A model generated the notes under the pieces. The model was not told the DNA's origin, made no database searches, and saw only the letters and a list, made by a program, of their open reading frames with translations. Both the position numbers and the translations under genes were made by a program. This document shows, piece by piece, positions 1 to 10,867 of a stretch of 64,000 nt of DNA. Origin of the DNA: Thuidium tamariscinum (lineage: Eukaryota; Streptophyta; Bryopsida; Hypnales; Thuidiaceae); NCBI GenBank assembly GCA_947034885.2, contig OX344753.2, positions 18,042,001-18,106,000 on the forward strand, in the 5' to 3' direction. The stretch's first letter is position 1, and each line of letters opens with the position of its first letter.

Positions 1-390
1 CGATCGATTAGTTCTAAACAAGCTCGATTAATTAGAGATCGGCTTGAATCTTTTTTCTTCAATTCAATTCGGCCTCATATGATCGACTAGCTGTCGCCCA
101 TGCCATGCCATGCCATGTGCAGACCAAGTCTGGCTGCGCGCGCGCACTCATTGGCATGGGTACGTGGGCTTCCCCCCTGACTTCCACCCTGCGACATCCA
201 TTCGCCAAAACTTACTGCTAGTCTGTCTGTCTGTCGGTCTGCCTGTGCAACTGATCGATTGATTCGACTCAGAGGCCGGGCACACACAAATAGTGCTACG
301 GGACTAGCTAGCACCGCCGATCGAGCTCGCTCGATCGTAGGGTACACTAATTTCGAGTGGGATGTACGTAGAGACTGAGTGCTGGAATGA
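1..390. other. GC-richer edge segment, no gene recognised
   Basis: This stretch is clearly less AT-rich than the following kilobases. It holds several simple repeats: CCATG repeats near 102-117, a GTCTGTCTGTCTG run near 220-235, a GCGCGCGC run near 136-145 and many GATCGAT motifs. A minus-strand reading frame of 86 codons exists at 87-347 but its composition follows the simple repeats and it resembles no protein I know. It could be the promoter or leader of a gene beyond the left edge. Confidence 0.35.
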
Positions 391-399
391 AGAGATATA

Positions 400-955
400 A
401 TCGATCAGGCCGGGCGCATTTCATCCATTTCTTGTTGCTTGACCTTTCTCAAAGGATTATGAAGAGTACCTCATTCACATTGAGTGTTTCTCTTCACGTG
501 AATAAGAAATTAGAAAATAAACGGATCACAAAATATGTTATTTTAGTGTATTTTGGGAAGTTGTTGCTCCTTGCTCTAAATCTGAAATTTCTCCACAAAA
601 ACAATATTTTTTGAATTTGAACCAAACTCACAAAATGAAGGTCATATGTTCTAGTATCTTCTGCAATTGGAATTTTGAAGAAAATCATAATTTTGAATAT
701 TTAATTGCAATTTGAACTTTGGATGTATTGCCAATGTCTTTTGGATTGTAATTATAGAATGACACGGAAATTGAATTTACACCATGATGTTTGCCATTGA
801 CATGTACATTCATTATGTGAAATTCTCATATTTTTTTAGATAATTTTCAATCTGATATGATTTTTCTGCACTTTCTCTTCAAAAATTCTCAAAAAAATCA
901 ATTTTCTTCAAAAAAATCTAGATTTTTGGGAAGTATAAAAGAGATGTAACTTCAT

Positions 956-998
<43 letters not shown>

Positions 999-1084
999 CT
1001 CATACATATCTAGTCCCAAAATTGCAGCAAAATGAGTGTTGGATACAAAGGCTTCAAAATTGTGGTTATAGGTCTAGCGTTTAA
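400..1084 (-). mobile_element. TTAA-family element, minus orientation, outer end eroded
   Basis: This segment reads, on the minus strand, like the element at 1081-1811 and the better copies at 33778-34697 and 36240-36904. Shared blocks are the 'cctataaccac' terminal block, the 'ctagatatgtatgag' block and the block near 490-690 (protein-like shadow WRNFRFRARSNNFP). Its inner end shares TTAA (1081-1084) with the neighbouring copy. I cannot find the outer TTAA, so the left end near 400 is approximate. Non-coding. Confidence 0.6.
958..995. repeat. (TA)n microsatellite
   Basis: An uninterrupted run of about 17-18 TA dinucleotides inside the TTAA-family element. Confidence 0.9.
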
Positions 1085-1811
1085 CCCTGAAACGCCGGGC
1101 CTATAACCACTGGTTTCAATCTTCCTTGTCTAGTACTCATTTTCTTGCTAACATGACACTAGATGTGTATGAACAAATTTATTTTTATTTTTTAGAGATG
1201 AAGTTACGTGTCTTTTGTACTCCACAAAAATTTTAGATTTTTTTGAGGAAAATTGATTTTTATTGAAAAATTTGAAGAAAAAGAGAAGAATAAATTATAT
1301 CAAATGTAAAATTATCTAAAATCTGAAATTTTCACCATATGTGTGCATCATAGTGACAAACATCATGATGTAAACTCAATTTCTGTGTACTTTTATAATT
1401 AGAATGCAATGGACATTAAAAATACAGCTAAAATTCAAACTGCAATAAATTATTCAATTTTCCAAAAATTTCCAAAATTTCCATTAGAGTAGAAACTAGA
1501 CTAGAGGACCTTCATTTAATTAGTTAGGCTCAAACTCAAAAAATGTTTTTTTCAATGAGAAATTTCAGATTTACTCAATTTCTCAAAATACACTAAAATG
1601 GCCAATTTTGCCATCCGTTTTTGGAAATTACTTCTCAACTACATGAAAATAAACATTAGTTACACTAAAAACTCAATTGGAAATTCTTTGTAATTCAACA
1701 TGAAAGGTCATTAAAAAAAAGTGAATGAAAAAACTATTATTCACCTCTCTTTCTAACCCCTTCTCTTCATCCAAACGCCATGGAATGGTGCTGCCGGTGC
1801 TAAGGAGTTAA
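1081..1811 (+). mobile_element. TTAA-bounded non-autonomous transposon (copy 2)
   Basis: Begins TTAACCCTGAAACG at 1081 and ends GCTAAGGAGTTAA at 1811; about 731 bp. The interior matches 33778-34697 and 36240-36904 along its length. It carries no open frame of note. With the copy at 400-1084 it forms a head-to-head pair, so about 1.4 kb folds back on itself around 1081. Confidence 0.6.
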
Positions 1812-2740
1812 AGGTTCATCCTTCAATTATAAGCTAGTAACTATGGAAATCATCAATTTTGATACCGTAGAAATCATTAGATTAAGAACATTTGAAAGTA
1901 GGCATTGGAAGTCAAACTACTATAGAAGATCCTTCCTTTCCACCCCTAACCCTGTAATAATTTGGCCCCCCATGAGGTTATGACCAAATTAAGGTAGTCA
2001 CCAAAATTCTTAGATTCTTGGACCAATAGGTGCAATCTCTTTTTCTTCAATTAACATTGAAATCATCCATCAAACCACTTTGGTCTGCAAGGTCCTTACA
2101 CTTAGCTTAAACATCCTGTCATAATGCATCCAATTGATTTCTTAAAGTTGTTTTATACTTATTAGATTCACAACAAATGTAATGTGTAAAATTTATACAA
2201 TGTAGTCCATATACCTAATGTCAATGGACTAAATGCAAGAGACTTTCATTGTTGTAGTATGTTTCAATTGGTTAAGAAGACCTAAGGTAGATAAAGATGG
2301 ATAATGCTCATTGCTTGCCTTGAATTATATTGAATCCTTACTCATAATGAATCCAAAATGTGCTTGAAATTCAATTTTTGCTTCATATTTTTCAAGCACA
2401 TTTTCAATTTGATATGAATTTTTTTCACTTTTTATTCAAATATTTTTGGTAACTTCAAATTTTCAAATAAAAACCAAAATTCTTATGACTTATAGAAAAC
2501 ATGTGATTTCATCTTCTAAAAGTATATTAAAAAAAATTCTTTCTCATGAAGTGGCAAAAAAAAAAGCATACACGAGAAAGAATGATCATAGGCTTGTCCT
2601 TTTAAAGTGAATTGTCTATGATTTTAAAGCATCTTTTAAAGCATGGATATATCTTGGAGATTTCAATGAGACAATAAGATAAAACCACCGATAATTGATT
2701 ATTTAAGGTATTCTAGACATGATCTAGTGTAGTGCAAGGC
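1812..2740. other. AT-rich intergenic DNA, nothing recognised
   Basis: I see no coding frame, RNA gene or clear repeat end here. Parts may be eroded transposon sequence. Confidence 0.4.
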
Positions 2741-2743
2741 AAT

Positions 2744-3687
2744 GACATTGATATGTGAGCATAGAAGTACAAGCCTATGAGCCTTGTGCCTAAGTATAAG
2801 TAAGTGTCCTACACTCATTGAAGATGTTTATAACATAAACACCTATAATATAAGTGTTTAGAACATAATTGGGTCGTTGCAAGAAACACTTACCGGTTTT
2901 GGCTCAAAATGGCTCAAAATCAACGGGTCCTGTGAGTCCTATGACCCTTTGAAATAATTTTTTTTTAAATTGAAAAAAGAATGGATAATTTGAAGAGCAA
3001 TGAGAATATTATGCCTCTTGAAATTCAGACCTAAGAAATTTTTTCTCTAAATGTTATAGACAATAGAAAATACAATGAAAATAGCTCTTTTTTTACTAAT
3101 TTGGTAAAAATAGTAAAAAAATGAAAATAATGAAAATAAAAAATCAATTTTTTCTTCAAGTAAAGGTCTTTCTTTTCCAACAAATTTCATCTTTGGAAAA
3201 AATTAATTCTATTCTCTACACTTGCACAAAGTCAGCCACTTTGACGACATGTGGAGGTTGGACAGTATAGTATTTTCAAAAAATCTCTTCGTTTTCTTGT
3301 GTAACTTTAGGTGAGGTCCTTGCATGACAATTTTCAGCTCAAAATTTGCATTTTTGGGTCAAAAATAGGTCTAAAAACACCCAAAATGGCCAAGGTAGAC
3401 AGCCAATCGGGGGCAGTTTTAAAATAGTAAACTAATTTTTTAAAAATTGAAAAAATTACACAACATATAAATTTCAAGTTGATAAGGAAAACAATGAAAA
3501 AGTTATGAGTAAAAAACTACCTGTTGGAGGTCAAGGGGACAAAAAATAGGACAAGTGTTTCTTGCAATCACCCAATTACACTATAACCATTGAGGTCTCT
3601 ATAATATAGACACCTATACTGAAGGTATATAAAACTCTAGGCTCATAAGCTTACACTTTCTATGCTCGCATACTAGCAACTATGTTG
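2744..3687. mobile_element. Foldback MITE family 'GTGAGC' (copy 1), interrupted
   Basis: The left arm (about 2744-2870) and right arm (about 3574-3687) are inverted copies. The outer motif is GCTAGTATGNGAGCAT, followed by GCCTATGAGCC and steps reading 'cacctataatataagtgt'. Four other copies lie at 32181, 41735, 59784 and 60886. A 703-bp element (2871-3573) sits between the arms. Confidence 0.65.
2871..3573. mobile_element. Transposon inserted into the copy at 2744-3687
   Basis: The ends are inverted repeats: GGGTCGTTGCAAGAAACACT at 2871 and its near-complement, ending TTGCAATCACCC, at 3573. AATT lies on each side (2867-2870 and 3574-3577) and may be the target duplication. No coding frame. 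As it splits another element it is younger than that element. Confidence 0.6.
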
Positions 3688-3984
3688 TGCAAGGCAAAGT
3701 AAATATTTTCATGGGTGTAATGATAGAAATGATAGGAATTGCAAAACTTTGGTACTTTTATCACTTGAATTGAAATTACAATGAATTTTCAAAGGCAAGA
3801 AGTGTTGCAGACCTTTAGCCAATCTTTAGACTCTTCTAATTCTGTTAATTCAAAAAGCTACTTTTCCAATCATTGCTTTCTATTTTCTTGCTCTTTTCTT
3901 TGGGACATGTGTTATAAACTATTAGTCCTAACTTTGAGAAGACAAAAACATATGCTAACCTTGGTTGGAATTAAGTTCATCTAA

Positions 3985-4201
3985 AGGAGAGGCACCCAAT
4001 GGCGTCCGTGTACCCAATGCCATCCATTTCTAAGTCAGTCATTCATTCTAGAACAAAAATGTAGCGGGACTGTAGACTGCTTATTGTTTTAGGTCAAAAG
4101 AAATAAGCCATGTACTGCCTACCTACATTTATAGCTTGAAATGATTGTGTGTTGTAGAACGGACGGCATTGGGTACAGGGACGCCATTGGGTGCCTCTCC
4201 C
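3985..4201. mobile_element. Short MITE with GGGAGAGGCACCC ends (copy 1)
   Basis: About 217 bp with terminal inverted repeats GGAGAGGCACCCAATGGCG (left) and CGCCATTGGGTGCCTCTCCC (right). A second copy of the same length and interior lies at 27830-28048, where the target duplication TTA is clear. Ends and target site fit the PIF/Harbinger (Tourist-like) pattern; that assignment is inference. Confidence 0.75.
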
Positions 4202-4358
4202 TTACAAGTTGGCTATCATTGGGGCACTGGCTAGTCATGAATGAGTGGTTCTACCTTACTACAGTTTAATGAAGAAAAACTATTTCAGCAACCCTAATTT
4301 CAACTTCAAGAATTTATGATTGCTTAGCTAAGTTAAGAGTTTGAATCATACGAAGTTT

Positions 4359-4687
4359 AAGGTAGAAGGCTCTTAAATGGAGCGGGTTCTAAAATGGTGC
4401 CCTACCTTACATGTATAGGAGTTGTACATGTTGCTTTTTCATAGCCTTCAACAATGTACCGACAGTGTACATTGTAGCTAGGGCACCATTTTACAGCCCT
4501 ATGCCCTTTCAACTTCAAAATTTGATAACTAATTCAAAAAAGCTCAGAAATATATGAAACGACTTGGGTTAGATGTCAATTCTACTTGTTTTTCAAGGAA
4601 AATTTACTGTAAAATATTTCTAGAGGTTTTACCTCCCTGAAATTCTGTTTCAGCCCTTAGATGGTCCATTATAGGACCTCTTACCTT
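4359..4687. mobile_element. MITE with AAGGTAGAAGGCTC ends (copy a)
   Basis: About 330 bp. The left end is AAGGTAGAAGGCTC and the right end is the inverted GGACCTCTTACCTT. The interior block 'gaaacgacttgggttagatg' and a 'ctaaaatggtgccctac' hairpin block recur in the copies near 27673, 37586, 57333 and 58340. Confidence 0.7.
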
Positions 4688-4779
4688 ACATGTTTGATGC
4701 AATTTCTATTTGTCACTGATGTAAAATTGATGAAAATTTGCTTCAGAATTGCAAACCCTCAGCTAAAAATCAGGATCAA

Positions 4780-4870
4780 TACTCAGAAGGACACTTCAAA
4801 GAGACCACACATTAGGACTTGAACCTGCACACCTTTTAATCCAAACAATGTATTGCATTTGAGGAGAGAG
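4780..4870 (-). repeat. Possible tRNA-like remnant (B-box only)
   Basis: On the minus strand a block containing GTGCAGGTTCAAGTCC resembles a tRNA B box in its usual setting. I cannot fold a cloverleaf and see no convincing A box or poly(A) tail, so it may be a SINE relic or chance. Confidence 0.25.
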
Positions 4871-5008
4871 AGTGTGGGAGACTGTTGAACTTCAAATATT
4901 TTTCTTCACGAACAAAATTAATGTTCATATGATTAGTGATGAAAAACTATAATATGAAAAGACAAAATTTTACAATGTATATTTTTTGATGTAAGGATAA
5001 TTTCATTG

Positions 5009-5895
5009 TTAATCTTTTAGTGCCCATGGTTGATTTGGAGGGCGAGCGTAGTTCTTCAAGAAAGTTAACTTTGTGGCCACTCTAACGATGTAATCTTAGA
5101 TTAAACCGTATAAAGTATTTCCATAAGGGAGATTCTTCAACCCAACAAAAAATCAAACTCATCCAATGGTACAAATTGCTATAAATAAGGTAAAAGGTCT
5201 ATAAATCAACCTTTTAAGGGTTAGAATTGAATTTTGGGGAGGTGGAACATCTTTAAATATTTTTTAGTAAATTTTTATTGAGAGGCAAGTAGAATATGCA
5301 TCTGACCCAAGTCGTTTCATATTTTTTGAAACTTTTGGAATTAGTTACAAATTTTTGAAATTCACAAAAAATAGTCGTCTGTGGTCATCAAAAGCAATAC
5401 CCTTCTAAAATGTGCAGATTTGGTACATTAAAGAAAGAAAAATGTACCTCTAAATCATATTTGCTTTTAAAGCCTTATTGGAATTAGAAATTGTTTTGTT
5501 TAATATTCAAAAATCAATGACCTAAATGACTCTTTAGAATTTGTGCTACATAAATTTCAATGCATAAGTTTACTTTGGGAATTTATGAGAGTACAAAGCA
5601 ATACTTATGCCTTTTCAAAACATCAAGATACAAAAAATCTCACAAATTGGTTGATATTTTTTCATATTTTTGTTGAATACTTCCCATTTGAAGGTTTAGG
5701 CCATTTGAATTTGCAACCTCATAGCTAATGCATTAGTGCTCCAATTTTCTTGAAATTGGTTTTGTTTGAAGCGCATGAAGACACTCTAATTGCATTGCTC
5801 TTTGAGATTTTTGTGATCAAATGTATTTTGAACAATATTAGACCAAAAGTGCAAAAATCAACCCTAAAGTGGTCAATTGGGCACTAAAGGGTTAA
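5009..5895. mobile_element. TTAA-bounded element with inner insertion
   Basis: Left end TTAATCTTTTAGTGCCCA at 5009 and right end TGGGCACTAAAGGGTTAA at 5895 are inverted repeats; the next blocks (GGTTGATTT and AAATCAACC) also pair. About 887 bp including a partial AAGGTARAAGG-type MITE (about 5189-5360) that has landed inside. The 61-codon frame at 5543-5728 has no sign of coding. Confidence 0.65.
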
Positions 5896-6205
5896 GGTAC
5901 TTTACTATATCTTGTAATTCCATATATATGTGCATAAAAACTTTTTTTTATTAAGGAATTTGTTTTAGATATTATATCACAAAATATATCCCTATTTTCT
6001 ACTTCTACTTTTTGTCCATTTTGTTACACCCTATAGTATTTAAAATTGAAATTTGAGGCATTTAATCATATCACATGCCATTGCAATTCAAAAATTTGTA
6101 TGCAATTTTTGGGTAGATTAGTACAACATATAGACTTTAACTATTGTCAAAAACACAACTTACACAAAGAGCACATTTATAGGCATCATATGTCAAATAA
6201 TAAAT

Positions 6206-6646
6206 AAGGTAAACTGGCCTACTTCCATTTGCAACCCATTTCTATCACCCTATATTTGGCCCCAATACCACCCAATCCTCTATCCAAATTTGCTCAAAAA
6301 TAAGTCAATTTTGTCTGGAAATCTGACAAAATTAGTACATTTCTGTCATTTAGGGTAATATGGCTATAGCTGATTGGTGAATACCTAAATGTTTATAGGG
6401 ACATAAGAAGGTGGTTATGGGTTGTTATTAGGGTGTTCATGATCCTAGTCATGCATACTATGGTAATTTAGGGTTGAACACTTCAAAAATTAACAAAAAT
6501 TACAATTTTGATCAAAAAATTACAATTCCACTTGGGTTTGATTTGTGAAACATGCACACACCTCTGAAAAATATGTATCCATCTTCAAATTGGCCCCAAG
6601 ATAGTTAGAGTTGCAAATCAGGGTGGTAATAGGTTGGTCTACCTTT
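6206..6646. mobile_element. MITE with AAGGTARACYRRCCTA ends
   Basis: The left end AAGGTAAACTGGCCTACT and the right end, which on the opposite strand reads AAAGGTAGACCAACCTATTA, form imperfect inverted repeats. A second pairing block (ATTTGCAACCC / GTTGCAAAT) follows. About 440 bp, non-coding. The outermost bases resemble the AAGGTAGAAGGCTC family. Confidence 0.5.
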
Positions 6647-6762
6647 TATTGAACAAGTTTTACTTAACGTCTCCCCTGCCTGAGTGTGCACTGAATTACG
6701 TGTCATGGCGGGAGATTCAGCGTGGTGCTTTTGAAAGTTGGTAACTTAGAAAGTTTAGGGTT

Positions 6763-6968
6763 GAGTTGTCCCTCTCGCTCCAGAGCTTCTTTAATTTGTT
6801 TCCGTGTGGAGCCGATGCTGGTCTGGTACTCTGAGATTCATCGAAGAAAAATTGCTGGAGAGGAGCCGAAAGTGCTGGAGCGAATTTCATTTTTGGTCGA
6901 TTGGAACCTTCGGTATGCAAATCTTATAGCGCTCTTCTTCACTAAATGGTCAGTACTACACTGTAGTC
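6763..6968 (+). repeat. Direct repeat, upstream unit of duplicated F-box leader
   Basis: About 205 bp, from 'gttgtccctctcgc' to 'tggtcagtactacact', repeated at 7900-8143 with short gaps and substitutions. Neither unit has a conserved reading frame. The downstream unit lies ~500 bp before the F-box start codon, so the pair may be an ancient duplication of that gene's promoter or leader. Confidence 0.75.
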
Positions 6969-7153
6969 CGTGGCTGCAAATCTTCTTCCGCTGCTCGCAG
7001 TGCTGTTGATGCAGTGATGCCGTCGCGCACCGTCCGCAGGTCGTGCAGCTCCTTCACCGCTTCCAAGTCTATGTGTCGCCTACCTGACTGGAATAATACC
7101 TCGTCTTCGCTGCTGTTGTTGTCGTCCTGAGAACTGTATTCGGAGTCGCTCAT
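6956..7153 (-). CDS. Unidentified acidic protein fragment
   Basis: A minus-strand frame starting at ATG 7153 begins MSDSEYSSQDDNNSSEDE, continues with a charged helical-looking stretch (VLFQSGRRHIDLEAVKELHD) and ends at a stop at 6956, giving 65 codons. The frame extends upstream without a stop to 7327. An acidic Ser/Asp start followed by basic and hydrophobic residues looks like the N-terminus of a nuclear protein or a transposon-derived protein, but I recognise no family. It could be the first exon of a decayed gene lying between the two direct repeats. Confidence 0.25.
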   Translation of the reverse strand: MSDSEYSSQDDNNSSEDEVLFQSGRRHIDLEAVKELHDLRTVRDGITASTALRAAEEDLQPRTTV

Positions 7154-7329
7154 GTCGTCTGACCTCCTCTGCCAACCTAACGTCGCTGCCGTCGTCGTGG
7201 GAACTGTCGCCCGAATTCGTGGATGCTGATGCCCTCGGATAGTGAAGAGTGTGTCTGCCTCTGCGCAAGTACATGTCACGGCAGCAGATGTCACTTCCTC
7301 AGCTGACGAAACGCACATAACAGGCAATT

Positions 7330-7895
7330 CGGAAATCTCAGAAGCACTCAGAATTCACCTCATGACACAGACATGCAAGGTACGTCGACGTCGTTCTTCT
7401 CTTCTCAAGAAGTACGAATAACAAAATTCTTCTCAGTTACACAAGGAATTGTACAGCAGGTGGACACAGCCATGCCGTGTCCATTGTTCATAAGAGAACT
7501 CCAATATTGCCTCTTCAAATAAGGAAATAATCGTTCATGAAGTGCCTGCAGGTGTCCTGTCTTGCACTACACATCTCTTCCTCATTAGAGCTCAGCGTTA
7601 CTGTATAGTACTCGGGCATTTTAACAAATCAGTTCGCAACCTGAGCATTTATGAGAATCCTTAGTTTCCTATAGTTTAATGAAGACGTGCCGCCAAAGCC
7701 CAAAGCACCCACACCTGTACCAGCACTTGTTTCAAGAATGTCCTCTTTAGAAGCAACTGAACTTCCTCGATCTGTTGCGGTGCAGAAATGGGCTACGGTT
7801 TTGAAGCACTGTATGCACTCTTGTGAGGCCCCCCTCCTGGGCCTATTTAAGCTTACACACCCTGGGCGAAATATGAGCCTCCTACCACATCTGGT
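7330..7895. other. Moderate-GC spacer, no gene recognised
   Basis: Lies between the two leader repeats. A plus-strand frame (7687-7899) beginning PPKPKAPTPVPAL lacks an ATG at its start and resembles nothing I know. Confidence 0.3.
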
Positions 7896-7899
7896 TTAG

Positions 7900-8143
7900 G
7901 GTTAATTAAGTTGTCCCTCTCGCCCAGAGTTTCTCAAATTTGTTTCCGTATGGAGCCGATGCTGGTGGCGCACTGACTGTTACTCTGAGATTCATCGAAA
8001 AAAAATTGCTAGAAAGGAGCCGAAAGTGTTGGAGCTAATTTCAATTTTGGTCGATTTGATCCTTCGGTATGCAAAACTTATAGCGCTTCCACATCAAAAT
8101 CGACGAACTTCAGGACTAAGTGGTCAGTTCTACACTACCACCC
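7900..8143 (+). repeat. Direct repeat, downstream unit of duplicated F-box leader
   Basis: Second unit of the pair that begins at 6763; it matches from 'aagttgtccctctcgc' to 'agtggtcagttctacact'. Relative to the first unit it has small insertions (for example 'tggcgcactgactg'). Confidence 0.75.
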
Positions 8144-8459
8144 CTCTGTTGTTCTGTTCTGCGTGCGACTCGTTCAATTAGATTTTTAGGTCCTTGGAGA
8201 GGATGGCGTAGTTTTAGTGTTCAAGTCGTGGTTACTTTATCCTTGTAGACATGAGTGGAATCGTGTTTGACTGGTTTGCTCAAGTGGTCATGGTCAGTGT
8301 TCTCGTATTAGGGCAATGCCTTCCCACATTGCAGAGTTTGGAGCGTCTTGACAAACTTAGATCTTCACACGCCGAATACGAGAGTGAATGGAGTAATTGA
8401 AGCTATTATTGTATGAAGTCTTGTCTCGTTGTGCATGCTGTTCCGATGAGCGACAAAGG

Positions 8460-8470
8460 GTTTATATATT
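8460..8470 (+). promoter_or_regulatory. Possible TATA box of the F-box gene
   Basis: The sequence TTTATATATTC lies about 165 bp before the F-box ATG, a plausible distance for a promoter with a ~130-nt leader. In AT-rich DNA this is weak evidence. Confidence 0.3.
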
Positions 8471-8633
8471 CGTTCGTTGTGGAGGCTTAGAGTATTGAAG
8501 TTGACCGTGCCTTGAACCCCTTAAGCCCTCATGTTCCTTGATATTTTGCTCAGATTTGTAAAATTTGTTGCTGAGGAGCCTTTCACAACGGGCTGGTGTG
8601 GGCGTATTAAGCTTGAGAGGGCCGACAAGGTAT

Positions 8634-9850
8634 ATGGAGAGCTTGTGGCGAGATTTTCCTGCGCATATACTTGTGAAGAACGTGTTGATGTTTCTTCCAA
8701 TCGCATCTCTCTGCCGATTTAGGACGGTTTCCAAGGAATGGAACATGATCATTAGTCACCCTGATTTTGCGTCAAGTCATGCACGAGCCTCATCTTCTGA
8801 AGATTATGTTCTTATCACTGTGCGAGTTGATCGCCCTTTCAATTCTATCGTTGGTTGGGAGGTGCTAGATGTGGTGAACAATAGGTTCTTTACCTTAAGC
8901 GACGACTTCCTTACGAAGTATGTCAAGCAGGAGGGAATCGTCCCGTGCTCGTGCCCAAACAGAGGGTCATTCTGGCAGCTGACGGAGGACTTTTTTGTGT
9001 GTTGTACTGTTTCGATCATGAAATCTCGGTGCTTCTTGTGTGCAATCCTGTCCTAAAAACTGCCAAGCAGCTTCCGCACAAGCCAGGACGGACCCAAAAT
9101 TCTGAAAGGGTGGTAATGTCAACAGATAGGGTCTCAATGGAGTATGAGATCTTTGTTTATGATTACGACGATGATCACTACCAACCGAATGCTATTGACA
9201 TTTACGAGTCGAAGACTGGCAGATGGAGGACGGTTATTTCCACTGTGCCTCTACTTCGCAAACCTGGCCGGTCGTGGTACTGTGTGTCCAGCTTCGTAAA
9301 GCTGAATGGGTTTTACAAAATCTTCAGACATGATGATCATCTGCATCCCAGGGTAGTTTTTTACAATAAGTATACATGTATGGCTTCGGAACTTGGCTTT
9401 GATTTGCCTTGTGGTGATGATGATAATGTCAAGCTGGTGGTAAGCGAAGACAGGGTCTTTTGTGTCACCACGAGGGGGATCGAAATGTCCGAAGTTCGCT
9501 CTGAAGTTCGCTCCGTTAAAATTTTCGAAATCATCCTTGCAAGAAAAGAGTGCATACGGTTTACAGAGATGCCCAGCGAGTTGCTGAACTGGGTTCTGGG
9601 TGACGATCTCTATGACGATTGTGACATTGAGGGCGTCATCGATTTTTATGAAGAAGCTATCGTTCCCACCGGGTGTGCAAACTCTATCCTTATTTGCTCC
9701 TGCATAGGTCGGTCTGTGGCGTACAGTTTGTTGGACAAATCATGGCATCTCTACTCCGATAGTAACCTTCTACAAGCTTACGAACGTTTCGAATGGAGTT
9801 ATCAGGACCTTTATGCAAGCAACAATTGTCTCAGTCTCTGTGCTCCTTAG
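8634..9850 (+). CDS. F-box protein (kelch-like associated domain), frame changes once
   Basis: Starts at ATG 8634. The first ~45 residues form an F-box: WRDFPAHILVKNVLMFLP, then LCRFRTVSKEWNMIISHPDF, with the usual Leu/Pro start and the RxVSKxW core. F-box proteins bind Skp1 in SCF ubiquitin ligases and hold substrates through the C-terminal part. That part here has kelch/FBA-like blocks: WEVLDVVNNRFFTLSDDFL, ILAADGGLFCV, CNPVLKTAKQLP, IDIYESKTGRWRTV and NGFYKIF. Total length is ~405 residues, normal for plant F-box/kelch proteins, and there are no introns. The oddity: the first ~100 codons and the last ~300 lie in different frames, switching between about 8935 and 8962, where both frames are open. 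No GT-AG intron of usable size explains this without losing conserved residues. So this is a recently broken gene, a sequence error, or a gene using an internal start. Confidence 0.75.
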
Positions 9851-10867
9851 TTACTTCGACAAGGACAAGATTTGGGGTGTCCTCGCTCTCATGTACTGTT
9901 TCAAGGATCGAGACGGGCGTGCGGATTGTGGCTCACAGGTTTTTAGAGAATGCTCAGGAATCAAGTGACCAGGGGTGGTCACGTAGTTTTGCTGTTGCTT
10001 GGAGATGCATTGCGGATGCTGGTACTCTTAGGTTGTAACTACGCATGTAGAAAAAGGCAACCTTGATATGGTATCATCAGTAAAGAGCGGCCAAGAGTGA
10101 TCTGGTACAATCCCCAAATTGAGCACTCATTGATAGGTCATTGTTAACAGTTTCTAATTGCTGTATTTGCCTACAAGTAGAATCGATGGTTTTTGAAACA
10201 TGTATGGGGATCCCTACCATGAATTCTTGTCATTTGGTTCTAAGGAAGGTTACTTGGATATTTGTGAAGCCTGGCTTTGTAATGGAATCATGGGATACTG
10301 ATCTGGCTAAAATGTGGTTTCTAACAATATGCATGTGCGTACGGACCTGATAAAAATGTTCCTGCTAGACACGTCCTTATTGCTTCTTGGAACCTGCAAG
10401 CTTACATTACCACGACATCAATGAATCTCAGGACAGTCTGAAAGTAGCGTATTTTTCCTTTCATATAAAAAATATCATCCTTTGGGGCCATAGGGGAATA
10501 CTTTTTGCACGTGAATGGTAATTGACTGTTTATGGCTGAGATGAATTGCTTTTCGTCTGAAATTCTGTGGATCAATTATTCTTTTGAGTGCCGAGGGTGG
10601 AAGAGAGAAATTGCTTGTCAAAAAGCTTACGAAAGCGTCCTGATTTAGGGGTTGGATTGCCGGGTTGAATTGTGGATTTGAGAACATCCACCTGATTATC
10701 GACAACTGAAGATAAAATTGGTTTCCTAGAATTGGTTCTTAGCGAGACTTCAGATAATTAGCTGAAGATAGCCAGATAGGCGGTGTGTGAAACCCACTAG
10801 TATTCTGCTATGTCTTAATCTTAGGTTTCTGTTTGCACGTGTGTGGTAATTGTAAAATTGGGCATTT
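9851..10867. other. Downstream region of the F-box gene, no gene recognised
   Basis: Moderate GC, with frames of 69-81 codons on both strands (9793-10038 plus, 10141-10350 plus, 10475-10705 minus). None has recognisable motifs. It probably includes the F-box 3' UTR. Confidence 0.35.

Noticed and set aside
387-688. Frames of 64-75 codons on both strands as genes
   Set aside because: The same frame-like text recurs at 34117 and in other TTAA-element copies, so it is element sequence.
4780-4870. Functional tRNA gene on the minus strand
   Set aside because: Only the B box is recognisable; no cloverleaf can be formed.
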